The notes below the pieces were generated by a model. The model saw only the letters and a program-made list of their open reading frames with translations, had not been told where the DNA came from and did not search any database. 64,000 nt of DNA from G963665495 sp963667575 (GTDB lineage Bacteria > Desulfobacterota > Desulfovibrionia > Desulfovibrionales > Desulfovibrionaceae): contig CAXXHY010000015.1 in the NCBI GenBank assembly GCA_963667575.2, forward strand, positions 186,001 through 250,000, read 5' to 3'. Within the stretch, counting starts at the first letter, position 1; each line of letters starts with the position of its first letter. Both the position numbers and the translations under genes were made by a program. This document shows, in pieces, positions 16,859 through 26,059 of this stretch.

Positions 16859-18814
16859 ATGAAAATTCAACAGGCAGCACTGACAGGCTTTTTCCTTTTA
16901 CTCGCTTTTGTTTTTTTTCTGATTCCAGGCCCATCATGGGGTGCCGTACACACTGTCACCTCCACTGCCCGATGACGGTTCATCGGGCACCTTGCGATAT
17001 ACGCTCACCAATTCCAACGCAGGCGACACCATCGTATTCGCGGACAATCTGGCTTCTGCCGGAGGAACCGCAACCATTGCGCTGTCCTCAGCTTCAAGCG
17101 GGCTGGCCATAGAGCATAACCTGACCATCCAGGGACCCACGGTCTACACTCTGATCATCGAGGGGCACCGCTCTGCGCAACCTGTTTTCACCATTTTCGA
17201 CCCTGGCAACAGCAGCGTCACGCTGCCTGTATCCAATCCAAGCCGGAACGATCTGGGCTCCAATTCGTACTTTTCCGTTACCGCCACCTTGAAAAATCTA
17301 CGCCTTAAAAATGCGTACGCAGACTCGGGAGGAGGCATTCTGGCCTTTTTTTCAGAACTAGTCTGTGAAAACTGCACCTTTGCGGACAGCAGCGCCGTCA
17401 CCTCCGGTGCCGCGGCCATGCTGCAGCTCTGCAGCGCCACTTTTACCAACTGCAGTTTCACCGGCAACACGTCGGCCTATCTTGCGGGGGCCATTGATGC
17501 CGGGGCGTCGGATCTGTTTTTCAACAACTGCACTTTTTCCGGCAACTCCGGACCTGAGGCCGGTGGCGTCATGTTTGCCCAAGCTTGCATACTGCAGGCC
17601 ACCGGCTGTACCTTCAGCAACAACAGCGCTCTTTTTTCAGCCGGCGCCATCTATGCCGACACGTCAGAGCTGACCATCATTTCCTGCACCTTCTCCAACA
17701 ACTCCGTCACTTTTTCCGGGAGCGGAGCCAGCAACCAACGCCTGGCCAGCAGCAACGCCTTGGACATTTACACGGACGGCGGCGCACTCACCCTCTTTTC
17801 AGGCAGCCTGAACCTTATTACTTCGATCTTCAGCAACAACACTTGCATCAACTCCAGCAGCAGTTCCGGAGCTCTTTCCTACGGCGGCGCACTCTCCGTT
17901 GTTGGCACGCTCGTTGCCAGCGATTGCACGTTCGAACAAAATGTCTGTTCCGCCAGGCCACATACGCGGCCTATGGCGGCGCTTTGGCCATGCAGTTCGA
18001 AAGCGGCGCCACGCTGAGCCTCACGGGATGCCTGTTTCGCAACAACACCGCCAGCTCCCCCAGTGCCGGAGGCGGCGCACTGGACTCCCTGGCAATGCCT
18101 ACCCAGACCATCACCAACTGTTCCTTTATCGGGAACAGTTCGCAGAATCTGGGCGGTGCGGTATTGCTACGCGAAGGCTATGGAGTCACTTTCACCAACA
18201 ACACGTTCAGCGAGAACAGCGCTGTCAACGGCAGCGTACTGTACGCGGCTTCCCAGGTCAGCGGGAACAGCCTGCATATGATCTTCAACACCATCGTGGA
18301 CAATACGGCCTCCAACGGCAGCGCCATCATGCTGCCTGCCGGACAGACCACCACCGTCACCATGACCAACACCCTGCTGGCAAACAGCAATAACGGGGGA
18401 GTGGATCTGTATGCGCCGAGCCCGTCGAGCATCAGCCTTTTAGGGGGCAATTTCATCGGCTACATGAGCGCCAGCATCTCGGACGCCTATGCCGGCAGTA
18501 TCTACGCCAGCCGCATGGGCATCACGTCCGCGCATCTCTACCTGACCCCCTTGCAGGTTCTCTCCAACACCACCGCAGGACTGCTGGGCATGATTCCCGG
18601 CCGCAACAGCCCCGTACGGGATGCCGCCATCCCCTCGTACGTTACAACCGATATGCGCGATCTGGCCCGTCCGCAGTTCGGACTCTGGGACTCCGGCGCC
18701 ATTGAAGCCGTACGTTCGGACAAGGTTATCCCCTTGCTTCCCCTCAGCTCGCTCATCCTGTTCGCTTTGCTGCTTCTGGGCGCAGGACTCAGAAAATCCT
18801 TGCGTATGCAGTAA
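16859..18814 (+). CDS. Secreted right-handed beta-helix protein with C-terminal anchor-like tail (two apparent frameshifts)
   Basis: Three reading-frame segments join into a 651-residue protein if one extra base near 16960 and one missing base near 17955 are corrected; the net change is zero. Start MKIQQ has GGAGA upstream and a strong signal peptide. A CSLREA-like segment follows (LPDDGSSGTLRYTL). The core has at least eight NCTFxGN / GCTFSNNSA repeats, the pattern of polymorphic outer-membrane and parallel beta-helix proteins. Near the end a choice-of-anchor-Q-like block (SPVRDAAIPSYVTTDMRDLARPQFGLWDSGAIE) precedes a VIPLLPLSS motif, a hydrophobic helix and a basic tail RKSLRMQ, resembling IPTL-CTERM-type sorting signals. 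It stands alone as a surface or exported protein of unknown ligand. Confidence 0.75.
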
Positions 18815-18940
18815 CTCAACTCAGGCGACCTTTTCGAGATTTTGGATCGCCTTGCATACCTCATTTCCTGCATACTTTAAGCATCCCCAACAAAAACTTC
18901 GGGCGGCTTGCTCCTCCCCAAAAAACAGTAACCGGCTTGA

Positions 18941-18980
18941 AAAGCGGCGCATCCGGCACTGTATGCGCCGCTTTTTTTTT
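18941..18980 (+). terminator. Terminator after the beta-helix gene
   Basis: AAAGCGGCGCAT pairs with ATGCGCCGCTTT across a 10-base loop and is followed by a long T-run. Confidence 0.9.
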
Positions 18981-19112
18981 GCATCTTCTCCGCCCCGCTC
19001 TTGAATTTCCTGATATTTCCGTATATTGTCATTTTGATTATCAAACAATAACACCTTGAATTCATTAGAAATCAACAACCTTCGCAAAGCCTTCAAAAAA
19101 CGCCAGGTTCCC

Positions 19113-21232
19113 ATGAATATTTTATCTCGTCATACCATGCGTGGTGCATTCCATTATTTTTCTTTCCTTTTTTGTCTGGGCGTGCTTGTTTTCGCTCTTG
19201 GCGGTTGCAGCGCAATCCGCGATCTGACCGCAATGCCCAAGTCCGAGCCGGTGGCCCAGCCCAAACCCCAGGAGACCCTGCGCTCCAAGGCGGCCAAGGC
19301 CTGGGACAAAAAAGACTATGCCCAGTGCGAAACGCTCTATGCAAAACTGCTTATGCAGGCGGACCTGACAAAGGACGAACGCCTCCAGGGCTGGGAGCGT
19401 TTCATGGAAAGCACCATTCAGAACAAGCATTACCAGCGCGCCCTGAAGTCCCTGCCCACATGGGAAAATCTCCTGCCTCAGGGGCAGGACTCCGAAGTCT
19501 GGCAGCAGGCCATGCTGCGGACCCTGCAGGGCATTGTGGATACCGACCAGGGCCGCCAGCAGCTCAGCGCCCTGTATCAGAACCAGAACCGCCCGGCCCG
19601 GCTGCGCGCCGGAGCAGGAGCCATTCTGGCCGCCCTCAGCCTGAAGCAGGGAGATACGCTCTCCGCCTATACCATGCTGATGGACGTCCGGAGTCTGGCC
19701 GAAGCCGGTGACGACAAGGCCTTGATCGAACGCTATTTCTTCCTGAACCTGGCAGATCTGTCCGAGGATAATGTCCAGTCTTTGCTGGCCTATCTGCCCC
19801 CCAACGAACACAACAATTTTCCGGCCACCGTGCTCCGCCTCGAACTGGCCCGGCGCATGCTGTCCGCTCCGGCCACCAAGGCCCAGGGAGCCCGTATGGC
19901 TCAGGAAGTGGGCCCGTTTCTGGCCAACAAGGATCTGCTGTCCGAAGTGCTGGGCATAGAACAGCCCACCGCCGCCACTAACGGCATTGCCCTGGTGCTG
20001 CCCATCACCGGCCCCTACGGACGGGTCGGCAGCAAAGTCGTACGCGGCGCCGGATATGCGCAGGCCGAGCTGGCCCAGCAGGGCATCAGCCTGGACATCC
20101 AGATCATCAACAGCGACTCGTCGGACTGGGAAAACTCACTGCGTTCGCTGCCCGCGGATGTGCATATCATCGGCGGTCCGCTGCAGGTGGACGTGTTCAA
20201 GCGCATGCAGGCCGGCGGCCTGATCCAGGCCAAACCGGTGTTTACCTTCCTGTCCAGCCTGGGCGACGCCCGCGAGGGACAGGATGCCTGGCGTTTTTTC
20301 AGCAGCCCCACGGATCAAATCCACACCCTGCTGGATGCGGCCACGCAATCCTTCGGAGTCACCAGCATCGGCATTTTGTCCCCGGACGAACAGTACGGGC
20401 AGAAGATGTCCCAGTTATTCCAACAGGCCGCAATGTCGCGCGGCATGAGCATCAGCAGCACCATCAACTATCCGCCCAAGGAATCCCTGCACTGGGGCGA
20501 CAACGTGGGTGAAGTGGTCAAATCCGGCTGCAATGCGGTGTTCCTGCCAGGAGACTGGTCCGATGCGGAAATGCTCGTACCGTATCTGCTCTATCACGGC
20601 GCTGAGAACACACTGGTCATGGGCACCACTATCTGGGGGCAGACCCTGGCCAAGAAGAAATATGCCGAGATGCCCAGCTTCAACAAAACCATCTTTCCCG
20701 GTGTCTGGTGGGAACACAACAGCACCCCGGCCACCAGATCCCTGATCCGGCAGGTGGTCGCCAACAAACAGCCGGCCCCGGACTTCTGGGTTGCGCTGGG
20801 ATACGACTTCGTACGCATGGCCGCGCAGATGGGTGAAATTCCCCCGAACTGGCAGCCGCAGCAGATCAACCAGATGTTGCAGAGTGCGGAAAACATCAGC
20901 TGGAGCATGGCGCCTCTGAGCTGGGATGCCTCTGGCAAGGCCACGCAGCACCTGTTCGTGTTCAAGCCCACGCAGACCGGCTATACGCTGCTCCAGGACC
21001 TGGGGCCCAGCCCTTGCCGAAACCACAGAACCCGACGTCGGGAGCAGCGACCTCCAGTTCTGACAAGGACCAAGAACTGCCCGTGGACATGCCCGACGTG
21101 CCTTATCCGTCCGAACAGAAGGCGCAGCCCACAGAGGTACCCAAGCAGCAGAACTACATCATCCGCTCGTACCAGCAACTGCCCGACCCCAACACGCAAA
21201 GCAGCACACCGGCGGAGCAGAACGCGAACTGA
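19113..21232 (+). CDS. LppC/LpoA-like lipoprotein, putative penicillin-binding-protein activator (one apparent frameshift)
   Basis: Corrected for one missing base near 21002-21012, the gene gives 706 residues. It begins with a lipoprotein signal peptide ending LGGC. The N-terminal ~240 residues are TPR-like helices, and from about 285 (GIALVLPITGPYGRVGSKVVRGA) there is a periplasmic-binding-protein fold of the LppC type (DSSDWENSLRSL, GILSPDEQYGQKM, LGYDFVRMA). The C-terminal ~80 residues, recovered only after the frame correction, are Pro/Gln-rich and probably disordered. LppC proteins such as LpoA span the periplasm and activate class A penicillin-binding proteins; whether this one does so is inferred. 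It precedes gatC by 200 bp. Confidence 0.8.
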
Positions 21233-21435
21233 TTACAGGAACACAGCGGCTGATTCAGATGGATGCAGCCATTCAAAAATGCACGTACTGGAGGCCCGGA
21301 ATCTTTTCGAATAAAGAATTCGGGCCTCTTGAAGCGACATCCCCTGCTGTCCGGTTTTGACAAGCGAATCGCTTTGTGGAAATGAGTTGGTTTCGGCTGG
21401 AACAGTCGCCGGCCAGGAAGATACTGGAGAAAAAC

Positions 21436-21736
21436 ATGTCTGAGAATAAAACAAAGCTTACTGCGGAAGACGCGGCGCGCATCGCCCGTCTGGCACGCCT
21501 GGATCCCCCGCAAGACAAACTCGAACTGTTCGCCCAGCAGTTCAATGAGATCCTCGGCCACATGGAAACCCTGGGCGAGGTGGACACCACCAATGTGGAA
21601 CCGCTGTACAGTCCGGTTTCGCACGGAACCGTGTTCCGCGAAGATGTGGTGAACAAACGGGTTACCCCGTGACCAGGTTCTGGACAACGCGCCCGAGGCC
21701 GACGGCCAGTTTTTCATCGTGCCCAAAATCGTCTGA
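21436..21736 (+). CDS. gatC: Asp-tRNA(Asn)/Glu-tRNA(Gln) amidotransferase subunit C (one apparent frameshift)
   Basis: Starts MSENKTKLTAEDAARIARLARL with the GatC signature FNEILGHMETLGEVDT and VEPLYSPV. As written the frame stops at 21670 because of an extra C in the CCCC run near 21665-21667; removing it gives exactly 100 codons ending in the conserved DNAPEADGQFFIVPKIV. GatC bridges GatA and GatB in the transamidation of misacylated Glu-tRNA(Gln) and Asp-tRNA(Asn). Followed 58 bp later by gatA, with a CTGGAG ribosome-binding site in front of its own ATG. gatB is not in the window. Confidence 0.92.
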
Positions 21737-21794
21737 TGCGTTCGCGCATTGCAGACGCAGTTATATTTTTTCTTTTTCAGAGAGAGGAGTTCTC

Positions 21795-23263
21795 ATGTCC
21801 GAGTTGTCCTATCTGTCGCTGACCAAAATCCGCGACATGCTGCGCGCCAAGGGAAATCAGCGCCCAGGAAACCGTTCAAGCAGCCTGGACCGCATTGAGG
21901 CCACGGAGCCCAAATGCAACGCCATGGTCACGGTTCTGGGCGAGCAAGCCTGGAACAGGCCAAAGAACTGGACCGCCAGGGGCCCGATGCCGCCAAGCCG
22001 CTCTGGGGCGTTCCCGTGGGCGTCAAGGATCTGATCACGCTGGGCCGGAGTCACCAATACCTGCGGCTCCAGGATTCTGGAAAATTTCAAGCCTTTTACA
22101 ACGCCCATTGCGTGACAAGATCCTCGACGCGGGCGCTGTGATCATGGGCAAGACCAACATGGACGAATTCGCCATGGGCTCCACCACCGAGAGCTTCCTA
22201 TTTCGGGCCCACCAAAAACCCCTGGGACCTCCAACGGGTTCCCGGCGGTTCGAGCGGCGGTGCGGCTGCCGGTGTTTCCGCCGGTCAGGTCTACGCTTCC
22301 CTGGGTACGGATACGGGCGGCTCCATTCGTCAGCCCGCTTCCCTGTGCGGGCTGCGTAGGGACTCAAACCCACCTGACGGGCGGGTGTCGCGCTACGGGC
22401 TGGTTGCCTACGGATCTTCCTGGACCAGGCCGGCCCTCTTACCCGTACGGTGGAGGACGCGGCCCTGATGCTCCAGCTCATGGCCGGACACGATGAAAAG
22501 GACGCCACCTGCGCCCATCTCGACGTGCCCGATTATCTGGAAGCGCTTTCCCGCCAGCAGGATCTCAAGGGCGTGACCATCGGCCTGCCCAAGGAATACT
22601 GGGGCGCCGGACTGGATCCGGAAGTGGAAACCTCGCTCAAGGCCGCCATGGCCAAGGCCGAGGAACTGGGCGCCAAGCTGGTGGAGGTCTCGCTGCCCCA
22701 TACGGCCTATGCCGTGGCCACCTACTACATCATCGCCATGGCCGAAGCCAGCTCCAACCTGGCGCGCTTCGACGGCGTACGGTACGGGCATCGCGCCGAG
22801 AATCCCGACGATCTTATCGACATGTACGTCAAATCCCGCAGCGATGGTTTTGGCGACGAGGTCAAGCGCCGGATCATCATCGGCACCTACGTGCTTTCGG
22901 CCGGATACTACGATGCCTACTACCGCCAAGGCGGCCCAGGTGCGGCGTCTGATACGCCAGGATTTCCTGGACGCCCTCGAACAATGCGATGTTATCTGCG
23001 GCGCAGTTTCCCCTGTGGCGGCCTGGAAGCTGGGCGAATTCAACGCCGACCCGCTCAAGATGTACCTGATGGATATTTTCACCCTGCGGTCAACCTTGCC
23101 GGCCTGCCGGGCCTGAGCCTGCCCGTGGGACTTGGCGGCCAGAGCAGGCATGCCCGTTGGCCTGCAATTCATCGGCAAGGCTTTTGAAGAAGACCGTATC
23201 CTGGGCTATGCCAACGCCCTGGAAAAGGTGCTGCCGACTTTGGGAGAACCCAAGGGGCTGTAA
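21795..23263 (+). pseudogene. gatA: Asp-tRNA(Asn)/Glu-tRNA(Gln) amidotransferase subunit A (many apparent frameshifts)
   Basis: The product is unmistakable when frames are pieced together: MSELSYLSLTKIRDML, IEATEPKCNAMVTVLG, GVPVGVKDLIT (catalytic Lys), MGKTNMDEFAMGSTTE, the PGGSSGG and GTDTGGSIRQPASLCG serine loops, VSRYGLVAYGSSLDQAGPLTR, and the long intact stretch 22450-22930. The end VGLQFIGKAFEEDRILGYANALE is also typical. I can infer more than ten single-base insertions or deletions, some compensating within a few codons. Total span fits a ~485-residue GatA. Since gatC is upstream and the gene is needed where Asn/GlnRS are missing, I regard this as poor sequence rather than a dead gene. 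AGAGGAG precedes the ATG. Confidence 0.9.
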
Positions 23264-23345
23264 AAAATACAAGGGGAAGAAGCTCTTTCCGGAGCCTCTT
23301 CCCCTTAAAATCCCTTTTCAGATCTTTCTGAAAGGGGATCCTTCC
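23264..23345. terminator. Bidirectional terminator hairpins between convergent genes
   Basis: Two stems lie between gatA (plus) and the GGGtGRT gene (minus). AAGGGGAAGA (23271-23280) pairs with TCTTCCCCTT (23297-23306) and is followed on the minus strand by a T-rich tract. TCCCTTTTCAG (23311-23321) pairs with CTGAAAGGGGA (23328-23338) with one wobble. Confidence 0.7.
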
Positions 23346-23358
23346 GAACGTTTCCCTG

Positions 23359-24353
23359 CTACAGTTGAGACACGGCAACGGCCACACTGACGGTGGCGCC
23401 CACGATGGGATTGTTGCCCATGCCCAGAAAACCCATCATTTCCACATGGGCCGGAACAGAAGATGATCCGGCGAACTGCGCGTCCGAATGCATGCGCCCC
23501 ATGGTGTCTGTCCATGCCGTAGGAGGCCGGACCGGCTCCCATGTTGTCCGGATGCAGCGTTACGGCCTGTTCCGCCGCCGGAAGCCACGGAGAAGTATTT
23601 TTTCCCCTGCAGTACGCATTCTTTTTTATACGTGCCGACCACAGGATGGGTAAAACGTGTGGGGTTGGTGGAATTGCCCGTAATGGAGGCGTCCACCTTT
23701 TCCAGATGCATGATGGCCACGCCCTCGCTCACGTCGTCGCAGCCGTAGCAACGGACCTGACCGCGGTCTCCGTCGAATAGGCATGCTCCTCCAGAATGGA
23801 AAGTTTGCCCGTATAATAGTCGTACGCGGTTTTGACGTGGGTGAATCCATTGATACGCGAAATGATCTGGGCGGCGTCCTTGCCCAGGCCGTTGAGGATC
23901 ACCCGCAAGGGCTCGGACCGGACCTTGTTGGCAGAACGGGCGATTCCCATGGCCCCTTCTGCCGCGGCAAAGGACTCGTGCCCGGCCACAAAGGCGAAGC
24001 AGCGTGTCTTTTCATCCAGCAGCATGGCCGCCAGATTGCCGTGCCCCAAGCCCACCTTGCGCTGATCCGCCACGGAACCTGGGATGCAAAAGGCCTGCAG
24101 GCTTTCGCCGATGACCTCGGCCGCCGCCTTGGCGCTTTGAATGCCCTGCTTGATGCAGATTGCAGCCCCCAGGGTGTAAGCCCAACAGGCGTTTTCAAAA
24201 CAAATGGATTGGATGCCGCGAACCATGGCGTAGACATCCAGCCCTTTTTCCATGCAGACTGCCTTGGCCTCGAACAGGGTTCTTCATGTCGTACTTTTCC
24301 AGTACGGGTGTTATTTGTCCGATGCGCTTGTCGTAGTTTTCAAAAAGCTCCAT
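23359..24353 (-). pseudogene. GGGtGRT family protein (several apparent frameshifts)
   Basis: Pieced-together protein of about 330 residues. The start MELFENYDKRIGQITPVLEKYDM is at 24353; an extra base near 24277 hides the next segment (KAVCMEKGLDVYAMVRGIQS). A long clear segment follows (23729-24253), then RCYGCDDVSEGVAIMHLEKVDAS with a CxxC, the eponymous SGGGTGR motif at about 23565, and the C-terminus AHVEMMGFLGMGNNPIVGA. This family is annotated by its GGGtGRT motif, and its function is not established to my knowledge. Its start overlaps the end of the NifU-like scaffold gene by 14 bp, so the two form an operon and probably a functional pair. At least four indels are needed to restore the frame. 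Confidence 0.85.
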
Positions 24354-25059
24354 GCCGCCCTCCTATTTGAGCCTGGGGATTGATTGTTTGGACGGCTTCA
24401 TCAAAACGGCCGTAAGTGCCTGTGGCCTGTTCCAAGGCCGTGGGCCGGATCCGTACCCGCGTTCAATGGCCTGCATCATCTTGCCGAGATTGGTGTATTT
24501 GTAGCCGATGATCTCGTTGCCAGCGTCCAGAGCCAGTTCGCGTACGTAGCCTTCGGTCATCTCCAGATAACGCGGCCCTTTTTCCAGGGTCCCGTACATG
24601 GTGCCCACCTGGCTCCGAAGCGCCTTGCCCAGATCTTCCATGCCCGCTCCTATGGGGAGTCCGTTGGCGGAAAAAGCCGTCTGGCTGCGCCCGTAGACCA
24701 TCTGTTGAAACAACTCGCGCATGGCCGTGTTGATGGCGTCGCAGACCAGATCCGTATTCAGGGGCTTCCAGCAAGGTCTTGCCCGGCAGAATCTCGCAGG
24801 CCATGGCCGCGGAATGCGTTGCGCCCGAGCAGCCGAGAATCTCCACCAGGGATTCCTGGATAATGCCCTGCTTGACGTTCAGTGTCAGTTTGCAACCGCC
24901 CTGATGCGGCGCGCAGCCGCCCACACCATGCGACAATCCGGATATATCCTTGATTTCATAAGCCTTGACCCACTTGCCTTCTTCAGGAATGGGAGCAGGG
25001 CCGTTTTTGGGTCCCTTGGCCACGCAGACCATGTTTTCAACGGCATCGGTCTTATCCAT
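24340..25059 (-). pseudogene. NifU-like iron-sulfur cluster assembly scaffold protein (apparent frameshifts)
   Basis: Corrected for three extra bases (one in the GGGG run at 24761-24764, two near 24445-24455) it encodes about 238 residues. The N-terminal part has conserved cysteines in VGGCAPHQGGCKL and LGCSGATHSAAMAC, consistent with the NifU/IscU N-terminal fold annotated as Fe-S scaffold in this context; the C-terminal part (LGKALRSQVGTMYGTLEKGPRYLEMTEGYV) is specific to the GGGtGRT-associated members. It is upstream of and overlaps the GGGtGRT gene. Whether it really carries an Fe-S cluster is inferred from cysteines and family name. Confidence 0.82.
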
Positions 25060-25479
25060 GCCTACCTCGCTTGCTTGGCATTATTGTACGATACTCAGAC
25101 GAACCTGCCGGAGACATCCCGTGCGGGCTCAGGTTTGAACCTATGTCTGAATTGGCACATTGTAGCGCATGGAGCCCTCCGGGCCCATCAAAAAAAGATT
25201 GTTCAGGGAAGCTATTTTTAATTTGTGCGCTATATTTTATGGAATCAAAATTGCTGGCAAGGTGATATCATGCAGCGGAAGCGAATCCTTAACGATTTTG
25301 CTTTTCCTTAACAAAAACATTCAGGAAAAAGAGTACGGAAGCGGCCTGCAATGGGGCGCACAAATCCCGGACGCAGCACAAGGCTGCTTGTGCTTGACAA
25401 GAGCCCGCGAGGTGGAGTGAAAAGCCCTGTGCAGGAAAGGTGAAAAGAAAACTATTGCGGGAGCTTTGCCCGGCGGGAA
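25060..25479. other. Intergenic region with an imperfect inverted-repeat leader
   Basis: About 420 bp between the scaffold gene and the 97-codon membrane protein, both on the minus strand. Immediately upstream of the scaffold gene (25095-25150) nested inverted repeats occur: CAGAC/GTCTG outside, AACCTG/CAGGTT inside, and CCCG/CGGG within. It could fold as a structured 5' leader. No known riboswitch class is recognised. The rest shows nothing I can name. Confidence 0.4.
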
Positions 25480-25773
25480 TTATTCCATCAACAGCCACCA
25501 CCAAGCATCAAAGATATACCAGCAGAGCGTGGCGATGATCAAGAGTTTGATAATTTGCCCAAAATCAATGGCGATGGGTTCAATATACACCTTGGTGTTG
25601 AATTCATTGGCCTGGATATCCACAATGCGGAAACGCTTGCTTTCCTTGCCGGCAACAACAGCCTTGATGATCTTGCCTTGTTCCAGTTTCCAATGGTCCT
25701 TGCTATGGAAATACTCGTGGACTTCCTGACCGGTTTTGGAATCAACATAGATGATCGGCGCTAAGTTCTCCAC
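25480..25773 (-). CDS. Small membrane-anchored hypothetical protein
   Basis: 97 residues from a GTG start at 25773 with AAGAGGGAAAA in front. The first ~70 residues are soluble and charged (YVDSKTGQEVHEYFHSKDHWKLEQG; KESKRFRIVDIQ), followed by a single C-terminal hydrophobic helix (IIKLLIIATLCWYIFDAWWWLL), giving a tail-anchored layout. I do not recognise the family. It lies 60 bp downstream of a tiny lipoprotein gene in the same orientation and probably shares its transcript. Confidence 0.65.
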   Translation of the reverse strand: MENLAPIIYVDSKTGQEVHEYFHSKDHWKLEQGKIIKAVVAGKESKRFRIVDIQANEFNTKVYIEPIAIDFGQIIKLLIIATLCWYIFDAWWWLLME

Positions 25774-25833
25774 TTTTCCCTCTTGGCTCCGGTCGACCGG
25801 GATACTGCTTCTTGCTGCAAAAAGGCAAAGATG

Positions 25834-25962
25834 CTAATTTTTTCTATATTCAAAAGTAACGTCGTGTTGTCCGCGCACGGAAATCTCTGCATTTTTTGAA
25901 CATGCAGCGGCCAGGGAAATGAGCAGCACCGCCCCGATGAGCAATACATAGATTCGTTTCAT
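25834..25962 (-). CDS. Tiny lipoprotein (42 residues)
   Basis: Begins MKRIYVLLIGAVLLISL and has a near-perfect lipobox LAAAC at Cys21, leaving a mature peptide of only about 22 residues (CSKNAEISVRGQHDVTFEYRK...). The ATG at 25962 is preceded by GGAGGATGCGCC. Such short lipoproteins are easily missed by gene finders. A premature stop caused by an indel is possible, since sequence quality nearby is uneven: the downstream sequence does not show an obvious continuation, but I cannot exclude one. Function unknown. Confidence 0.65.
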   Translation of the reverse strand: MKRIYVLLIGAVLLISLAAACSKNAEISVRGQHDVTFEYRKN

Positions 25963-26001
25963 GGCGCATCCTCCATGTTCATCATAATGGCATTATTGAA
26001 A

Positions 26002-26029
26002 GTAATACGCAAATAATGAAAAAAGTCAA
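26002..26029 (-). promoter_or_regulatory. Candidate promoter of the tiny-lipoprotein operon
   Basis: On the minus strand TTGACT and TATTAC are separated by 16 bp, about 40 bp before the lipoprotein start codon. Confidence 0.5.
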
Positions 26030-26059
26030 TATGTTCTTATATAGTACGGAGATATTGTA

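Noticed and set aside
25132..25142. GGTTCAAACC, resembling a tRNA T-arm (minus strand)
   Set aside because: Flanking bases do not pair as a T stem and no acceptor, anticodon or D arm can be built.
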